Positions 35,014 to 46,213 of a stretch of 64,000 nucleotides of DNA are shown piece after piece (positions within the stretch are counted from its first letter, which is position 1; every line of letters begins with the position of its first letter). The notes under the pieces are model-generated. The model made no database searches and was not told the DNA's origin. It was given only the letters and a program-made list of their open reading frames with translations. Both the position numbers and the translations under genes were made by a program. Where the stretch lies: the NCBI RefSeq assembly GCF_022682495.2, contig NC_071395.1:55815242-55879241 (forward strand), given 5' to 3'. This DNA is from Desmodus rotundus. Taxonomy: Eukaryota; Chordata; Mammalia; Chiroptera; Phyllostomidae.

Positions 35014-35758
35014 TTGGGCCTTTTTTTTTTTTTTTTGTCTTGGCGTGTCTGTTGCTTAAAGGGGCGGAGCCTCAGGTGTTCCCAGGGGCGGGGTAATGCT
35101 GGTTGCTGCACTGTGACGCTGTATGTGGGGGAGGGGATGAGAGGAAGCAATGGCGCCCGCTCCCCTCTCCAGGGGATCTCAGTCACTCCCTCCGCCACCC
35201 ACAATCAAACTGGGCCCCTGTGGTGCTGGTTTCCGAGTGGGTGGGCTTGTGCACGCCCTAGGCCCCTGTGGGTCTCTCCAATGACCTCTCCTGTGAGGCT
35301 GGGAGTCTCTCCTGCTGCTGCCCCAACCCCCACGGGAGTTTTCAATCAGAGGTTTGAGGCTTTATTTCCCCACACTGGAGCCCTGGGTTGCGAGGTCTGC
35401 TTTGCTCCCTGCCATTCCTCCCAGTTTACCTATGTGCAAATGTGGGGCCTCAGGGTGCTACCCCTCACTCTGCCTGCCCTGTTCTCCACCACTCTGATTC
35501 CGGCCCTCTCCGTTTATCTGCGCGAATGCGGGGCCGCAGGGTCTGCCAGTGGTCAGACTGCCTGCCCCATTGGTCCCACACTCCACCAGTCTTGGTCCCT
35601 CCACAGCCACCCGAGTCCTCTCCACCCCGGCTGCCCGTCTCCGTCCCTCCTACTGGTCTGGATGAATGTTTATTTTTATTTCCCTGGTGTCGGACTTCCT
35701 TGCCATTTGATTTTCTGTCAGTTCTGGTTGTGCAAGGAGGTGCAGTGTGTCTACCTAC

Positions 35759-35769
35759 ACCGCCATCTT
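35759..35769 (-). promoter_or_regulatory. YY1-like site at HAL1 5' end
   Basis: Minus strand AAGATGGCGGT, eight bases inside the 5' end of the insertion. Same place and core as in the other full copies. Function inferred. Confidence 0.55.
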
Positions 35770-35915
35770 GGCTCTCCGGTTTTTAGTCTTTTAAACCACC
35801 ATAGAAAATATTGCTGTTCTGATCAATTTTTCTATTTTATACTCTTCACACAAAGGTGCTTCTGTCACAATTCTTAAAACTCTACATGTGACATCTCCAC
35901 CTAAAAAAGGTTTTC

Positions 35916-36141
35916 TTCCTTTTTTAAAAAAAGTTTTTTAAAAGATTTTATTTATATATTTTTAGAGAGAGGGGAAGAGAGGAAGAAAGAGCAGGAGAGA
36001 AACATTGGTCAGTTACCTCTCCCATGCCTTCAACTGGGGGCAGGGCATACAACCCATGCACGTGCCCTGACTGGGATTGCAACTGGTGACCTTTCAATTT
36101 GCAGGCCAGTGCTCAGTCCACTGAGGCACACCAGCCATGGC
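35916..36141 (-). mobile_element. Ves-type bat SINE
   Basis: Minus strand: GCTGGTGTGCCTCAGTGGAC (A box region), GAAAGGTCACCAGTTGCAAT (degraded B box), the CCAATGTTTCTC block and an A-rich tail. Flanks AAAAGGTTTTCT (35905-35915 area) and AACAGGTTTTCT (36144-36153 area) are a short imperfect TSD. Confidence 0.85.
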
Positions 36142-36469
36142 AAACAGGTTTTCTAATGATGATTTTCTAGTTCTGAAACCAGAATATTTAAGAATTCACA
36201 AAAGTAGATTTGGGGAATAGTACTTAAGTCCATTCATAATTTTAAAAAATGGTTTGAAGAGATTAAAATACTTTCAAGCCCAGTTTAGTGAGGCCCTTTG
36301 AATTTCTGTCTCCTCAGTGATGTCTTGATCACAGGTTCACAAGCTTCTTGGGGCCAGGAGAGATTCGGGTTGCAAAGCTGGTGGGGGTGCTAAGGACCCT
36401 GCTGGCTTCCACATCACTCTGTGGCCAGGTGTTTCCACCTGCAAGTTCAGCTTTGCTCCAATTAGGTCC

Positions 36470-36580
36470 CAGCTCTGGATGCACATTCAAATCCCTTGAC
36501 CTAAAAACAACACCTGGGACCATAGTTAAATCAAAACTCTTGGGAAGTGGGGATTTGATATTACGTGTTTAATTTTTTTA
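36470..36580. repeat. MER5-like (hAT) fragment
   Basis: GCACATTCAAATCCCTTGAC, then AAATCAAAACTCTTGGGAAG, then TGGGGATTTGATATTACG resembles the end of MER5-type hAT elements. Diverged. Confidence 0.45.
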
Positions 36581-37204
36581 ATCTCCTACCTGAATTTTAA
36601 TGTGTGGGTAAATTTTCTATACAGAGAATCAATGGGATAGAGGTTCAGTTTAATAGATCATCAAAAGGAATTAACAACCTCTAAGGTGCAATCTTTTGTG
36701 GAACTCAACATCCAGCCAACTTGCTTTTGCTCTTAATCCTGTGTCCAAGTTCTAGAACTCTCTCTTCTGCCTTATTCCCTATAACTCAACTTGACCTTTT
36801 TACCCCCTAACTCAATTATCCTTCCCAGACTTTAAAATGATGATTCATATAGTGACTCTGTATAGTGGAAATCTCCTCAGAACCTAACTGTTTCTGAGCT
36901 GGGTTGTTGTCTTGCTTCTCAGTTTCCCCAGAGAGCAAAGTTCTGTGCAGGTCAACCACTAACCCAACACATTCTGTGATCCCTGCCCAGGCATCCCTAC
37001 TCCCCATGATTCTGGCAGGAGGAAGTCCCTTCTCTCAGACTCTTCAGAGTGGGCCTTGCTGAGGGCTCATGCTGCCTCGGACTCACCTCTGCCTCCCCAC
37101 AGTTCCCACAGCACTTGGACATTTTAGACAAATACAAAAGACGTTGAACCAATGAGCAATTTAATAGTTTATTTTTCTTCATTTATGGAGAAAGTACAGA
37201 TTAG

Positions 37205-37395
37205 TTGAAATTGCCATTGGAATTGGAGACAGGAGATTCAGGTCTAGTCCTCCCAGACCACTAACTGGTTCTAAGTTCTTTGAAAATCCATTAACCTGAG
37301 CTCTGTGCTTCAGGTTCTTCATCTGTTAAATCAAAATGATATAATCCATTCACCAGGATGTGTTGAAAGAGTTATGAATACTGTATAAATGGAAA
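37205..37395 (+). repeat. MIR SINE fragment
   Basis: MIR order: GGAGATTCAGGTCTAGTCC, CCATTAACCTGAGCTCTGTG, TTCTTCATCTGTTAAATC, GAGTTATGAATACTGTATAA. Diverged. Confidence 0.55.
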
Positions 37396-37525
37396 ATAAT
37401 TTTGTTGACATTATACCTGCTCCTTCTAATACAGAAAGCTTTGGCTTTTGTGTAAACTGAAAGCTACCATAGAATCAAAAGCTAAGGCCAGGGAGAGGGT
37501 AATTTGGCACCATGTTGATATTATG

Positions 37526-37555
37526 GATATGATCAAATATGATCAAATATGATCA
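37526..37555. repeat. Short tandem repeat, ATATGATCAA unit
   Basis: Three near-identical consecutive copies of a 10-base ATATGATCAA unit. Confidence 0.85.
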
Positions 37556-38190
37556 GGGAGAAGGAGGCAGGTGAGTCAGGGTACTGGATGGGGCTAGTTC
37601 TAGGCAAAGTTGTGAAGTAACAAACTTGGTCACCTGTCTGCATTCATTCTCTTTATTGATTATGTTCTTTTCAAGGAAGTCAGTACTTTTATACTACTGT
37701 TTTTTAGAAGAAAGCAGCCTGAACAATTTATATGGAGAAAGTTTCTAGGGACTCAGTGGTGCTAAGAAAATTCAACTAGGTAGATTTGAAGAGCTAATTG
37801 ACTTTATTCAATGATTCATGAGTTGTGAGTAAGTCAGGCCATATTTGATTCCTGGAAAGTGCTATTCAATACAATGAAAATATAACTTCTAATAAAATAT
37901 CCCATCTAGCAAGTAGAAAGGAGGTCTGAGGAGCTGCACAAACTGGGAGGCTTTAATAGTCAGAAGGGAGCAGCAAAAGGAAGGTTCTAGCAACATGGAT
38001 TGTTGCAAGCAAGGTCACCTTCCTTTGTGTGCAGGGGGAGCATCTATCATGAAGATGACCTCACAGAGCCCATCAGTCATTCCAAATTTACTGCTTAAAG
38101 GTCACATTCCTGGGAGAGGCCGTATCTTGGTTAAGTATTGGTTTGCTGACTGACATGGGGCTCAGTGCCAGTGACCCCATTTTGAGTCTG
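37556..38190 (-). mobile_element. LTR element, ERVL-like
   Basis: Minus-strand LTR-like text with a polyadenylation signal (plus-strand CTTTATTCAATGATTCATGA at about 37800). Segments GGAGAAGGAGGCAGG (37557) and GTGCTATTCAATACAATG (37858) recur in the same order and orientation at 39293 and 39630. The pair probably belongs to one LTR family. Internal edges and family are uncertain. Confidence 0.5.
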
Positions 38191-38404
38191 TTTTTTTTTT
38201 AACAGTGGATCTTGTTTACTTTATGAAGAAGGCAATAGTTAACTTGAAAAATGAATCCTTAATTGTGAAATTTCAGCTATTAAGAAGGACTAGGGAAATC
38301 TTATTAGCCCCTTTATTCAATACCTAGATATATATTTTTTTACATGCAAACACTGTGATATAAATATATAGACCTATTATAAAGTAGACTTGCACTGGTC
38401 ATGT

Positions 38405-38762
38405 TAGTGGGATTGAGAGCTCTCAGTTCTTGACTTCTTGCAGGAAAGATTTCATGATATGAGTCCAGGTGATGTTGAGAGCACATTTATTAAAGCTGGG
38501 GGCAATGAAGCAAAGGAAAGGCTTAAGATAGAAGAGGCAAGATCACAGCAACAGGAGTGAGTCTAGGTAGAGCTGTCTTGGCCCTTTGGAAACATGAGGA
38601 AAAGTGTAGCTTAGGCAGAACTGTCTTGGCCCTTTGGAAAGAAAGTCACAGAGGCAGAGCCAGATGGGCTCCATGGACTCAGGAAACAAGTTACCGAGGC
38701 CAAAGAAGGGCTATTGGAGAAAGAAAGCAAAGATATGTGGCTTAGGAAAGGAGGAGAAAGTA

Positions 38763-38816
<54 letters not shown>

Positions 38817-39100
38817 TGTGTGTATGGGGGGGGTGACAGAGAGAGGGGAGGGAGGAAGGAAAGAAAGAAGGAAGGAAAGAAGGAAGGAAGGAATGAACGA
38901 ACGAACGATGGAAGAGAAAAAGTGCCCTGGGCCCTTTGTCTTAAGAGTTTTTGTCTGTTCTCTAAAGGCAGGAATTTTAGAGAAGGTCTCAGGGGAGAAT
39001 TTCAATAGAGTACTCATCACCTTCATGATCTCTATTGATTGGTCAGCACTAGGGTCAGGGGTCATTTGTTATTGCAGCTGGTCCTGATGCCAGTCATGGT
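38405..39100 (-). mobile_element. LTR-like sequence carrying a microsatellite
   Basis: TTGAGAGCTCTCAGTTCTTG and GAGAGCACATTTATTAAAGC look like the end of a minus-strand LTR (polyadenylation signal as TTTATT on the plus strand). A GCTGTCTTGGCCCTTTGGAAA block is duplicated 48 bp apart at about 38570 and 38620. The family is not named. Confidence 0.4.
38763..38912. repeat. Compound microsatellite (GA)n-(GT)n-(GAAG)n-(GAAC)n
   Basis: About 50 bases of pure GA repeat, then GTGTGTGT, a run of eight G, GGAAGGAAAGAAAG-type units and finally GAACGAACGAAC. Open frames across it are low-complexity artefacts. Confidence 0.95.
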
Positions 39101-39291
39101 GTTTCTTCTTCTGGTTTTTCTGCTTTCCTGGGTCTGGAGCTGAAACACAACTGAGGCCTAGATGTCATCTCCAGTTTGGCCAACACTCTGTCTCTGTGGT
39201 CAGCATACCTGATGCTTTGATCCTAAGGTCATTTGATGCTGATCAGAGCCTGTTTGTCCTGAGGACTTAATGCTTTAGGGAGTGGACTACA

Positions 39292-39665
39292 GGGAGAAGG
39301 AGGCAGGGGAGTCAGGGTGCTGAATGGGGCCAGTTTACTCACCTCTCTGTCTCAGTTTCCCCATGCCACTTGCCCAGGAATTTTCCTAACTTCTTAATAT
39401 CCTGCTTCAGTCACAGTTTATATGGCAAAGAAGCAGAGTATGACAGCTGCCTAGCTCAAAACCTATTCTCTTTTAAAACCTGCACATTATGACATCATGC
39501 ATGTTCAGTAGCACATAACCCCAGACCTCCAGATGTTTAGACAAGCAATGGATTCATTGAATTCTTTATTCTCCTTTTGAATGAGAGTTTTAAGGCAGTC
39601 CAGCCATGTTTGACTCCTAGACAGTGCTATTCAATGTAAATAAAATGTGAGTTCTAATAAAGACT
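39292..39665 (-). mobile_element. LTR fragment related to 37556-38190
   Basis: Shares GGAGAAGGAGGCAGG..GAGTCAGGGT at 39293 and GTGCTATTCAATGTAAAT followed by GTTCTAATAAAG at 39632 with the copy about 1.74 kb to the left, same order and orientation. Could be the second LTR of a decayed provirus or a second solo LTR. Confidence 0.45.
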
Positions 39666-39744
39666 ATTGGAAAATGTGATATTTGAGCTGTTTCTTACTA
39701 CCAACACTTCTGACACCAAGTATGTAGGGGTTTTTTCCCCACAC

Positions 39745-40450
39745 CAACCAATTCTCCAACACTCTGGACAGTAATGGAGTGTGCCACAATTCAGTTTGAT
39801 TCTGGCACCACCTGGAGATCACGCCGACCCCACAGGTTAAGGGCTCAGTCTCACAAGACCTCGCTCATTTCAGATGCCAATTCCAAGTCTGGGCCACCTG
39901 TGTTTCTGACTGACTAGAAATGAGGGGTTTCCATGATACCCTCCTCAGTTTCTGTAATTTACTAGAATGGCTCACAGGATTCAGGAAAATGCTTTACTTA
40001 CTATTATCAGTTAATAAGAAAGGATACAATCCAGGAACAGCCAAGTGGTATGCCATAGGGCAAGATATAAGGGGAAGGTGCAGAACTCCCACACCACCAC
40101 ACTCCCATGTGTTCACCAAACCAGAAGCTCCCTGAACCCCTCAGCTAGGGGTTTACAGAGGCTCTATTACATGGGCATGATGGACCAAGTCACTGACCAT
40201 CAGTGGTGACTAACTCAATCTCCAGCCCCTCTGCCCTCCCAGGTGATCGGGAATTGGGGGATGAAGAAAGGCTGGAAGTTCTAAACCTCTAATCCCATAG
40301 TTGATTCCTCTGGTAACAAACCCCTTCCTGTTTACCACCAACTCATTAGCACAAACTCAAGTAAGGTTGAAAAGGGCTTATTATGAATAATCTCTCTCAT
40401 TGTTACTCAGGAAACTCCAAGGGTTTTAGGAGCTCTGTATCAGGAAACAG
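39745..40450 (-). mobile_element. Ancient LTR-like repeat, family unassigned
   Basis: Contains GATTCTGGCACCACCTGGAG, TAGAATGGCTCACAGGATTC, CTCAATCTCCAGCCCCTCTG and GAAACTCCAAGGGTTTTAGG, in the order of an old mammalian LTR I recognise but cannot name. Non-coding. Confidence 0.5.
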
Positions 40451-40560
40451 AAACCATATATCTATATATGAAGATTATATATAGATGTATAGATATAGGT
40501 ATAGGTAGAGATATATCTATGTACATCTATATAGGGAGGGGTATAGATACATCTTATTAT
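40450..40560. repeat. AT-rich degenerate tandem (ATATAGAT-like)
   Basis: Repeated TATATCTATATATG, AGATATAGGTATAGGTAGAG and similar units. Confidence 0.8.
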
Positions 40561-40599
40561 ACCACAAATGATATAGTATGAATAGTTAGGAGCAAAGAT

Positions 40600-40765
40600 A
40601 GAAAGAGATTGCTTGTGTTCTATCTTGGACTCTTAATTATTAAATGGGTATCCAGAACAAGCTAGTTCAACTTTCTGTGTCTCAGTTTCTTTGTTAATAA
40701 AATAGAGATAACTATAATACTGACCTTCTTGACTTTGTATCCAGATTATAAATTTAAAAATATAA
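40600..40765 (+). repeat. MIR SINE fragment
   Basis: ATCTTGGACTC, then AGTTCAACTTTCTGTGTCTC, then AGTTTCTTTGTTAATAAAAT, then TGACCTTCTTGAC follows MIR order. Diverged. Confidence 0.5.
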
Positions 40766-41244
40766 ACTTACTGTCAGTTCTACCGTAATACTTGTTTTGA
40801 AAACAAAAATTTGGCCAAGCATGATTCATATATTAGGGAACAATTTAAGCATTCACTTGAATTTTGCATCAGTTTATCGGCAATTTTACCATTAAGAAAC
40901 ACTAGATGAACACAGGAAACTGCACTCTGGTGAATGGTGGGAATACACAATGTGTGCATGGACATGTACCCACACACATGCACACACACCCCCTTTAAAC
41001 TCTTCCATCTCCCTCAGTTCACCGTATGCACTGTGAGTTGTATCTGGTGTTTCAATTTCTACCCCATTTCACAATACCTCACAACAGGCTACATCCATCC
41101 CAAAGTCCAATTCCACAGGCAAACTCCAAGCCTTGTTAGATGCAAAAGGACATATTTATTGTAGTATCATATGAGATGTTTTTCTAATGTCTCATACATA
41201 TCAAAGTGTGTTACACATTATTAGTGGTTTTTCTATCTTTTTAA

Positions 41245-41376
41245 AAATATATCTATTGATTATGCTATTACAGTTGTCCCATTTCCTCCCCTTCACTACA
41301 CTCCATCCTGCCCATCCCCTCCCTCCCACATTCCCCCCCTATAGTTCATGTCCATGGGTCATACTTATAAGTTCTT
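41245..41376 (-). mobile_element. HAL1, very short 3' end only, with TSD
   Basis: About 132 bp of the HAL1 3'UTR end (plus strand ATCTATTGATTATGCTATTA ... CATGTCCATGGGTC). It is bracketed by GGTTTTTCTATCTTTTTAA at 41226-41244 and 41378-41396, a perfect 19-bp TSD. The sense target reads CTT/AAAAAGAT. The few bases GTTCTTTGG fit both the element and the target, so the 5' join has microhomology. Confidence 0.92.
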
Positions 41377-41739
41377 TGGTTTTTCTATCTTTTTAAGTAT
41401 GTCACTGATGAAGTTTTGGAGTGTTGTGCCCCAACTCCATTTTCCCCATAAGGGTGTGCATTGCAGGCTTTTGCATAGCTCGGTGATTTTTTGCAATGCA
41501 AATATCACATTACCACAGAATTGACTGTATTTGCAACAGTGGCAGGTACATGATAAAACATTCAATAAATCAAAGCTATTAGTATGCCCAACATATAGGC
41601 GGCCTGGAAGGAAGGAATATCAGCACACTAGGGGAATGAAGGCAGGTTCTCTTGCCTTTGCAAGCTGCAACAAGGAGGAGTAAAAGGGAGTGTCTTCTAG
41701 CAGCAACTTTAGAAGTGCCTGGTAAAATCAAGTAAGAAC

Positions 41740-42150
41740 TTTGAACTTTATTCTAAAAGTGATGGGAGGCGGTTGAAAGGTTTTGAGAAGGGAATTCAGA
41801 TGATCAGAGTTTCCCTTTAGAAAGTCACTGGCTTTAAGTGAATAGTGGACTGGGAAGAGAGAAGTCCAGCGGCAGATCAACCAGTTTTAGGAGACTGTTG
41901 CACAAATATGGGCAAAAAATAATGTTTCACCAACTGGGGAAGTGAAAGTGAGAGAAATTGGAAAGCAAGGAGGTGAAATAAACAGGATTTGGTGGAATGG
42001 CAAGAAGTGAGGGGGACATAGGATTTAAGATTATTTCCAAGTTCTGGAAGGGGTAGTGTGAGAAAGGTGCCGTTTCCCAAGAAAACAAACCTGAAAGGGA
42101 AAAAACAGATTTGGGGGAGAAAATGACAAATTTCGAGTACCTGGTGCTTT
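41740..42150 (+). repeat. Ancient interspersed repeat, family unassigned
   Basis: Aligns in order with 100-230 of this window (GGTTTTGAGAAGG, AAAGTCACTGG, GGAGACTGTTGCA) and continues with CAGGATTTGGTGGAATGG. The same family I read at 9270-10255. Non-coding. Confidence 0.45.
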
Positions 42151-42755
42151 AATTATGGAATTATCATGGGACCAAGACCCACACAGGATGGAAGGGCATA
42201 AGCCCGCAGTTCCTTAGTGTTCAGATGGGATAGATAGTACATCTCAGATAGACTGAAAACCCAAGGGACATTTTAATCCAATTTTATTTGCCAAAACATG
42301 ACTTTGTGTTTCCAAGAAGAAAGTGTCTGTTAGAGTCTGCAGCAAGATTCTGGAATCCAGTAACTTTTATAAGCAAGAGTGTTTGGTTTTATTTTAGACC
42401 ATCCAGATACCCTGTGAAAAGTTTTGATGAGGTAAGTGTAAATGAATCTGAAACTGATATAAATATTTACATAGTCACTTAAAAATGAAAAGGAAGAGTC
42501 TTTAGGACAAAGTACATTCTGAGTTTCTCTGAACCCAAAACATTTTTTAAAAGGTATGAAATGTGCAAAGACAGCCAACTGAGGCCCATCCATCCTCAAT
42601 TATAACAGTAACATTAATAGAAACTAAAAGATATAACCCAACTTGCTTCCTTGAATGGCAATAAAAATCCAGTGAAAAACCCCATTTTTCTGTTTTTTAC
42701 CTTAGTAGGTATCAAACTCTAGAGGGATGAAAAATACAGAGATTTTATTTCTTTT

Positions 42756-42925
42756 TTCTTTAAATTTTTATTTATTGACTTGAGAGAGAGAGAGAAACAT
42801 CGATTTGTTGTTCCAATTATTGGTGCATTCATCAGTTGATTCTTATGTGTGCTCTGACTGGGGATTGAACCAGAAATCTTGGCATGTTGGGATAACGCTC
42901 TAAACTGAGCACCTGGCCAGGGCCT
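42756..42925 (-). mobile_element. Ves-type bat SINE
   Basis: Minus strand CCCTGGCCAGGTGCTCAG, then GGTTCAATCCCCAGTCAGAG (B box), then CGATGTTTCTCTCTC and an A-rich tail. Shorter and more diverged than the others. Only a weak TTTTATTT-type flank repeat. Confidence 0.85.
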
Positions 42926-43817
42926 TTATTTATTTTAAAAGCATTATTGTTTTGTAATTTTATTTATAACTGGGAAGAATCTGTAGAATAAACTGGTAGG
43001 CTGACTAGATGTAGCTTAGTTTTCAGCCAACCTTAGCAAACAAGGGGGTAAAGTGTGGCATCACTGTAATTACGGTCCCTGAGTGTGTGCGGTTTCAGAT
43101 GTGCTCTATCATTACGCAGTGTGTGTCATGCTGAAGCAAACACTTGGTTGTCTGCAAACAGTGCTTACAGAAAACAGCTAATTGCAATTTACCTTTGTTC
43201 TCCTTGTGGGGTTTATCTTAGTACATGCCAACTGAGTTCTTATAAAGATCCTTAAAAAGAAACATGTACCTTTGTCAGATCTGGAAAAAAAAAAAAACAA
43301 CCCAAAACAGTAGCTAACTGCATTTAATTTGGTTTTGTGAAAGCATAACATGAAATTAGAGATTTAAATTTTTTCACAATAATTACTGTCTGGTGAACTG
43401 ATAAGGACCAGGGATTTACAAGTAGTTTTAAAATTTTCTGTCTTTGAAACTTGTTCTTACTTGTGGATTTTAAGTGAAGAGAAAATAATCTATTCTCAAT
43501 TTGACTTTAAATCATTTATGGACAAAGGGAGTCATGGACAACACATTTCAGAAGCCTTTAGGAGGGCAGAGGAAAGCAGGCCAAGCTGGCAGACAGCAAA
43601 GTGTGAGCAGACACAGGCCCATGAGCCTCCCATGCACACCCAGCTGCAGATGGCTATGGCCACCTGCAAGGTGGACACAAGGAGGGCTGTGTAGGGTGAG
43701 CCTTTTCATATCTGAATGGTAGGAGACCCAGTTATTCATCAACAGTTAAAGGTTCAGCCAGGAATTAGAAATTGTTCATTTTGGTTTGTCCCTCTGGTGT
43801 AATTGTGGAGAGGGCTC

Positions 43818-43838
43818 GTGTATGTGTGTGTGTGTGTT
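43818..43838. repeat. (TG)n microsatellite
   Basis: TGTATGTGTGTGTGTGTGTG. Confidence 0.9.
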
Positions 43839-43997
43839 CGAGGGGGCTGTGAGAGCAGGTTATAAGACATAATGAAATTTATTTGACAAATGGCTAAACA
43901 GGACCCATAGTTAGAAATAGCGTAGGAGAAGCCATTAGGTTTCCTCCAGAATGTGACCACATGCACCCTGGATGAAGAAGATTGTGTTGTGTAGGGT

Positions 43998-44235
43998 GAT
44001 TAAGAACGTGGCACCTGTAGTCACACTTCCTGGGACGTAATGCTGCCTCTCATTTTGTGACCTTGGGCAAGTCACCTCACCCCTCAAAACCTCAGTCTCC
44101 TCATTGGTAGAATGGGAATAGTCATAGTACCCACCTCACCTTCAGATTGTACTGAAGATTCATTGTCAGTCTGAGTACAAGACTTGGCTTAGGGCTTGTC
44201 ATGTAGGAGATGCTTCTTCCACAAGTGTCAGTTCC
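43998..44235 (+). repeat. MIR SINE, nearly full length
   Basis: MIR motifs in order: GATTAAGAACGTGGC, GTGACCTTGGGCAAGTCACC, CCTCAGTCTCCTCATTGGTA, GAATGGGAATAGTCATAGTA, ACCCACCTCACC, and CTTGGCTTAGGGCTTGTCAT at the 3' side. Confidence 0.85.
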
Positions 44236-44654
44236 CAAAATGACACTTTTGGTTCTTGTTATTATTTTACTTTTGTCCATCAGTTTCCTCATCCTGCTTT
44301 CTTCTGATCACTTAGGGTTGTTTTTTCTAGTTCCTTGTGCTATCTGCTTTGTTTATTTATTTTTTAAAATGTTCCTTGATTAAAAATATAAACACTTAAA
44401 GCTACACACTTTTATCCAAAAAATTGCAGTTATATCCATGAGATTTGATGTCACAATGGTCTTATCTTCAAATAGTCTGTCACTATAGTTTTTATTTCCC
44501 TTTTCACATGTGTTATTGAGGATAATTTATTTTTATTTATTTATTTTATGCAGGGTTTCTGTGCTCCAGAAAACATGGCTTGTACAAGTTCTGCTTTTTG
44601 GAATTTACTAAGGTTGTGATTTAGTGCTTAATAATAGTTAATACTTATGAAAAA

Positions 44655-44845
44655 CTTAATACTTAAGAGATATTTTAAGTTCTTTATATGCAGGTTTTTA
44701 TTAAGTCTCACAATAATACTATGATGTAGGCATAATTATTATCCAAATTATACAGGTGAGAACACTGATGTTTAAAGAGATTGAATAACCCACCCAAGAT
44801 TTCACAGCCTTAAGAGCGGAGGGTTAAGCCCAAACTAGGAGCCAA
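44655..44845 (-). repeat. MIR SINE fragment
   Basis: Reverse MIR: TTTTAAGTTCTTTATATGCA, CTCACAATAATACTATGATG, GTGAGAACACTGATGTTTAA, CCCACCCAAGATTTCACAGC. Confidence 0.7.
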
Positions 44846-44892
44846 AAAATGAGTTAGGCAAATGGACAATGACCCAGGGCACTACACTACCA

Positions 44893-45352
44893 AGGGTGAT
44901 GTATTAGTCTTCAGTGACATGGTACCAAAGACTGTGCTGCTTAAACAAAAGAAATGTATTGTCTCACAGTTCTGGAGGCTGGAAATCTGAGGTCAAGGTG
45001 TCAGCAGGGTTGGTTTCTCCTGAGGGCTGTGACAGAGAGGGACCCTTCCATGTTTCTCCTCCAGCATCTCGTGGTTTCAGTTAAACCTTGGCACTCTGTG
45101 GCTTGTGGTAGCACCCCTGGTCTGTGTTCCATCCTCATAGGGCATCTCCCTGTGCACATCTCTCAGTCCAAATTTGTCCTTCTTCTAAGGGCACCTGTCA
45201 TATCAGATTACACCCACCCCAAAGCCCTCATCTTAACTAGTTACATCTGCAATGACCCTATTGCCAAAGAAAGCTACATCCTCAGGTACTGGGGACTAGG
45301 GCTTCAGTATATGAATGGGGGGGTGGGACACAATTCAGCCCATAATGGGTGA
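44893..45352 (-). mobile_element. MaLR (MLT1/MST-type) solo LTR
   Basis: Plus-strand text is the reverse complement of a MaLR LTR: CACAGTTCTGGAGGCTGG, GTCAGCAGGGTTGGTTTCTC, GGTACTGGGGACTAGGGCTT, GACACAATTCAGCCCATAAT. The 132-residue plus-strand frame over it is antisense to the LTR and not a gene. Confidence 0.85.
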
Positions 45353-45438
45353 TAAATCCCCACAGAAATGAATTGAAAATAGCTTTTCACATTATTCAGG
45401 TTTCCAAGCAGGGCTTCTTAAAAAACTGCTGATCTGTG

Positions 45439-45651
45439 TGCCTTGGCCGGGTGGCTCAGCTGGTTAGAGCCTCGTCCTGTGCACCAAAAGTTTGTAGGTT
45501 TGATTCCAGGTGAGGGCACATACATGGGTTGTGGATTCGATCCCAGTTGGAACACATATGGGGGGCAGATCAATGTTTCTCTCTCACATTGGTCTGTCTC
45601 TCTCCATGTCTCTGTTTCTCTCTCATCAATGAACATTTTAATAAAAAGAAG
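45439..45651 (+). mobile_element. Ves-type bat SINE
   Basis: CCTTGGCCGGGTGGCTCAGC (A box), GTAGGTTTGATTCCAGG (B box), two GGGTTGTGGATTCGATCCC-like stretches, TCAATGTTTCTCTCTC and an ATAAAAAG tail. Flanks AAACTGCTGATCTGTG (45423-45438) and AAATTGCTGATGTGTA (45652-45667) are a TSD with three mismatches. Confidence 0.9.
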
Positions 45652-45747
45652 AAATTGCTGATGTGTAAATGGGCACTGCTCTGATGGGACAGACTGGAAT
45701 TGGTGAGGACATTAAAAACAAACAAACAGGTAGATAAATCTCCTCCC

Positions 45748-45946
45748 CAGTGTTATTTTTAGAGAGAGGGGAAGAGAGAGAGAAAGAGAGAGAGAAAGAG
45801 AGGTAGAGAAACATGATCGTCTGCCTCTCATATGGCCACAAGTGGGACCTGGCCCACAACCTATGCATGGACCCTGACCTGGAATTGAACCAGGACCTTT
45901 CAGTGTGTAGGACTACACCCAACCCACTGAGTCACACCAGTCAAGG
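45748..45946 (-). mobile_element. Ves-type bat SINE
   Basis: Minus strand CCTTGACTGGTGTGACTCAG, GAAAGGTCCTGGTTCAATTC (B box), GATCATGTTTCTCTACC and CTCTCTCTTTCTC tail region. TSD not convincing. Confidence 0.87.
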
Positions 45947-46213
45947 CTCCTTCCTTGTATTGAGCTGTTTCTTCAATTCTTTTTCTCTGCATCAAGCGTA
46001 GGCAAGATGTTGGCTGCAACTCTGGGCAGAGCCACTGTTTCTGAAGTTACGTGATACTGGCTCCAGCAGGAGCTACAATTTGAAACTAAATGAGGTGCAG
46101 TGCTTTTTATTAATAGTGAAGCATTTATTCCATAAAGTAAGTTTACACCTTTCAGTAGTACTCCCAAGAAACAATCTGGTCATAAATGTCACGTTTTAAA
46201 ATGAAGGCAATAT

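Larger units (their letters stand above)
33777..35777 (-). mobile_element. HAL1, full length, with TSD
   Basis: A 2001-bp minus-strand insertion flanked by a perfect 15-bp TSD, GGTTTTTAGTCTTTT (33762-33776 and 35778-35792). The target in the sense direction reads TT/AAAAGAC, the classic L1 endonuclease site. Contents: YY1-like site, 5'UTR, A-tract of 16 (T run 35021-35036), ORF1 34183-35013, and a 3'UTR with G-rich blocks and poly(A) signal. No ORF2. Confidence 0.95.

Noticed and set aside
38742..39087. Overlapping frames rich in ERERER / SLSLSL
   Set aside because: Translations of the GA microsatellite in different frames.
44954..45352. 132-residue plus-strand frame
   Set aside because: Antisense of a MaLR LTR with no conserved protein motif.
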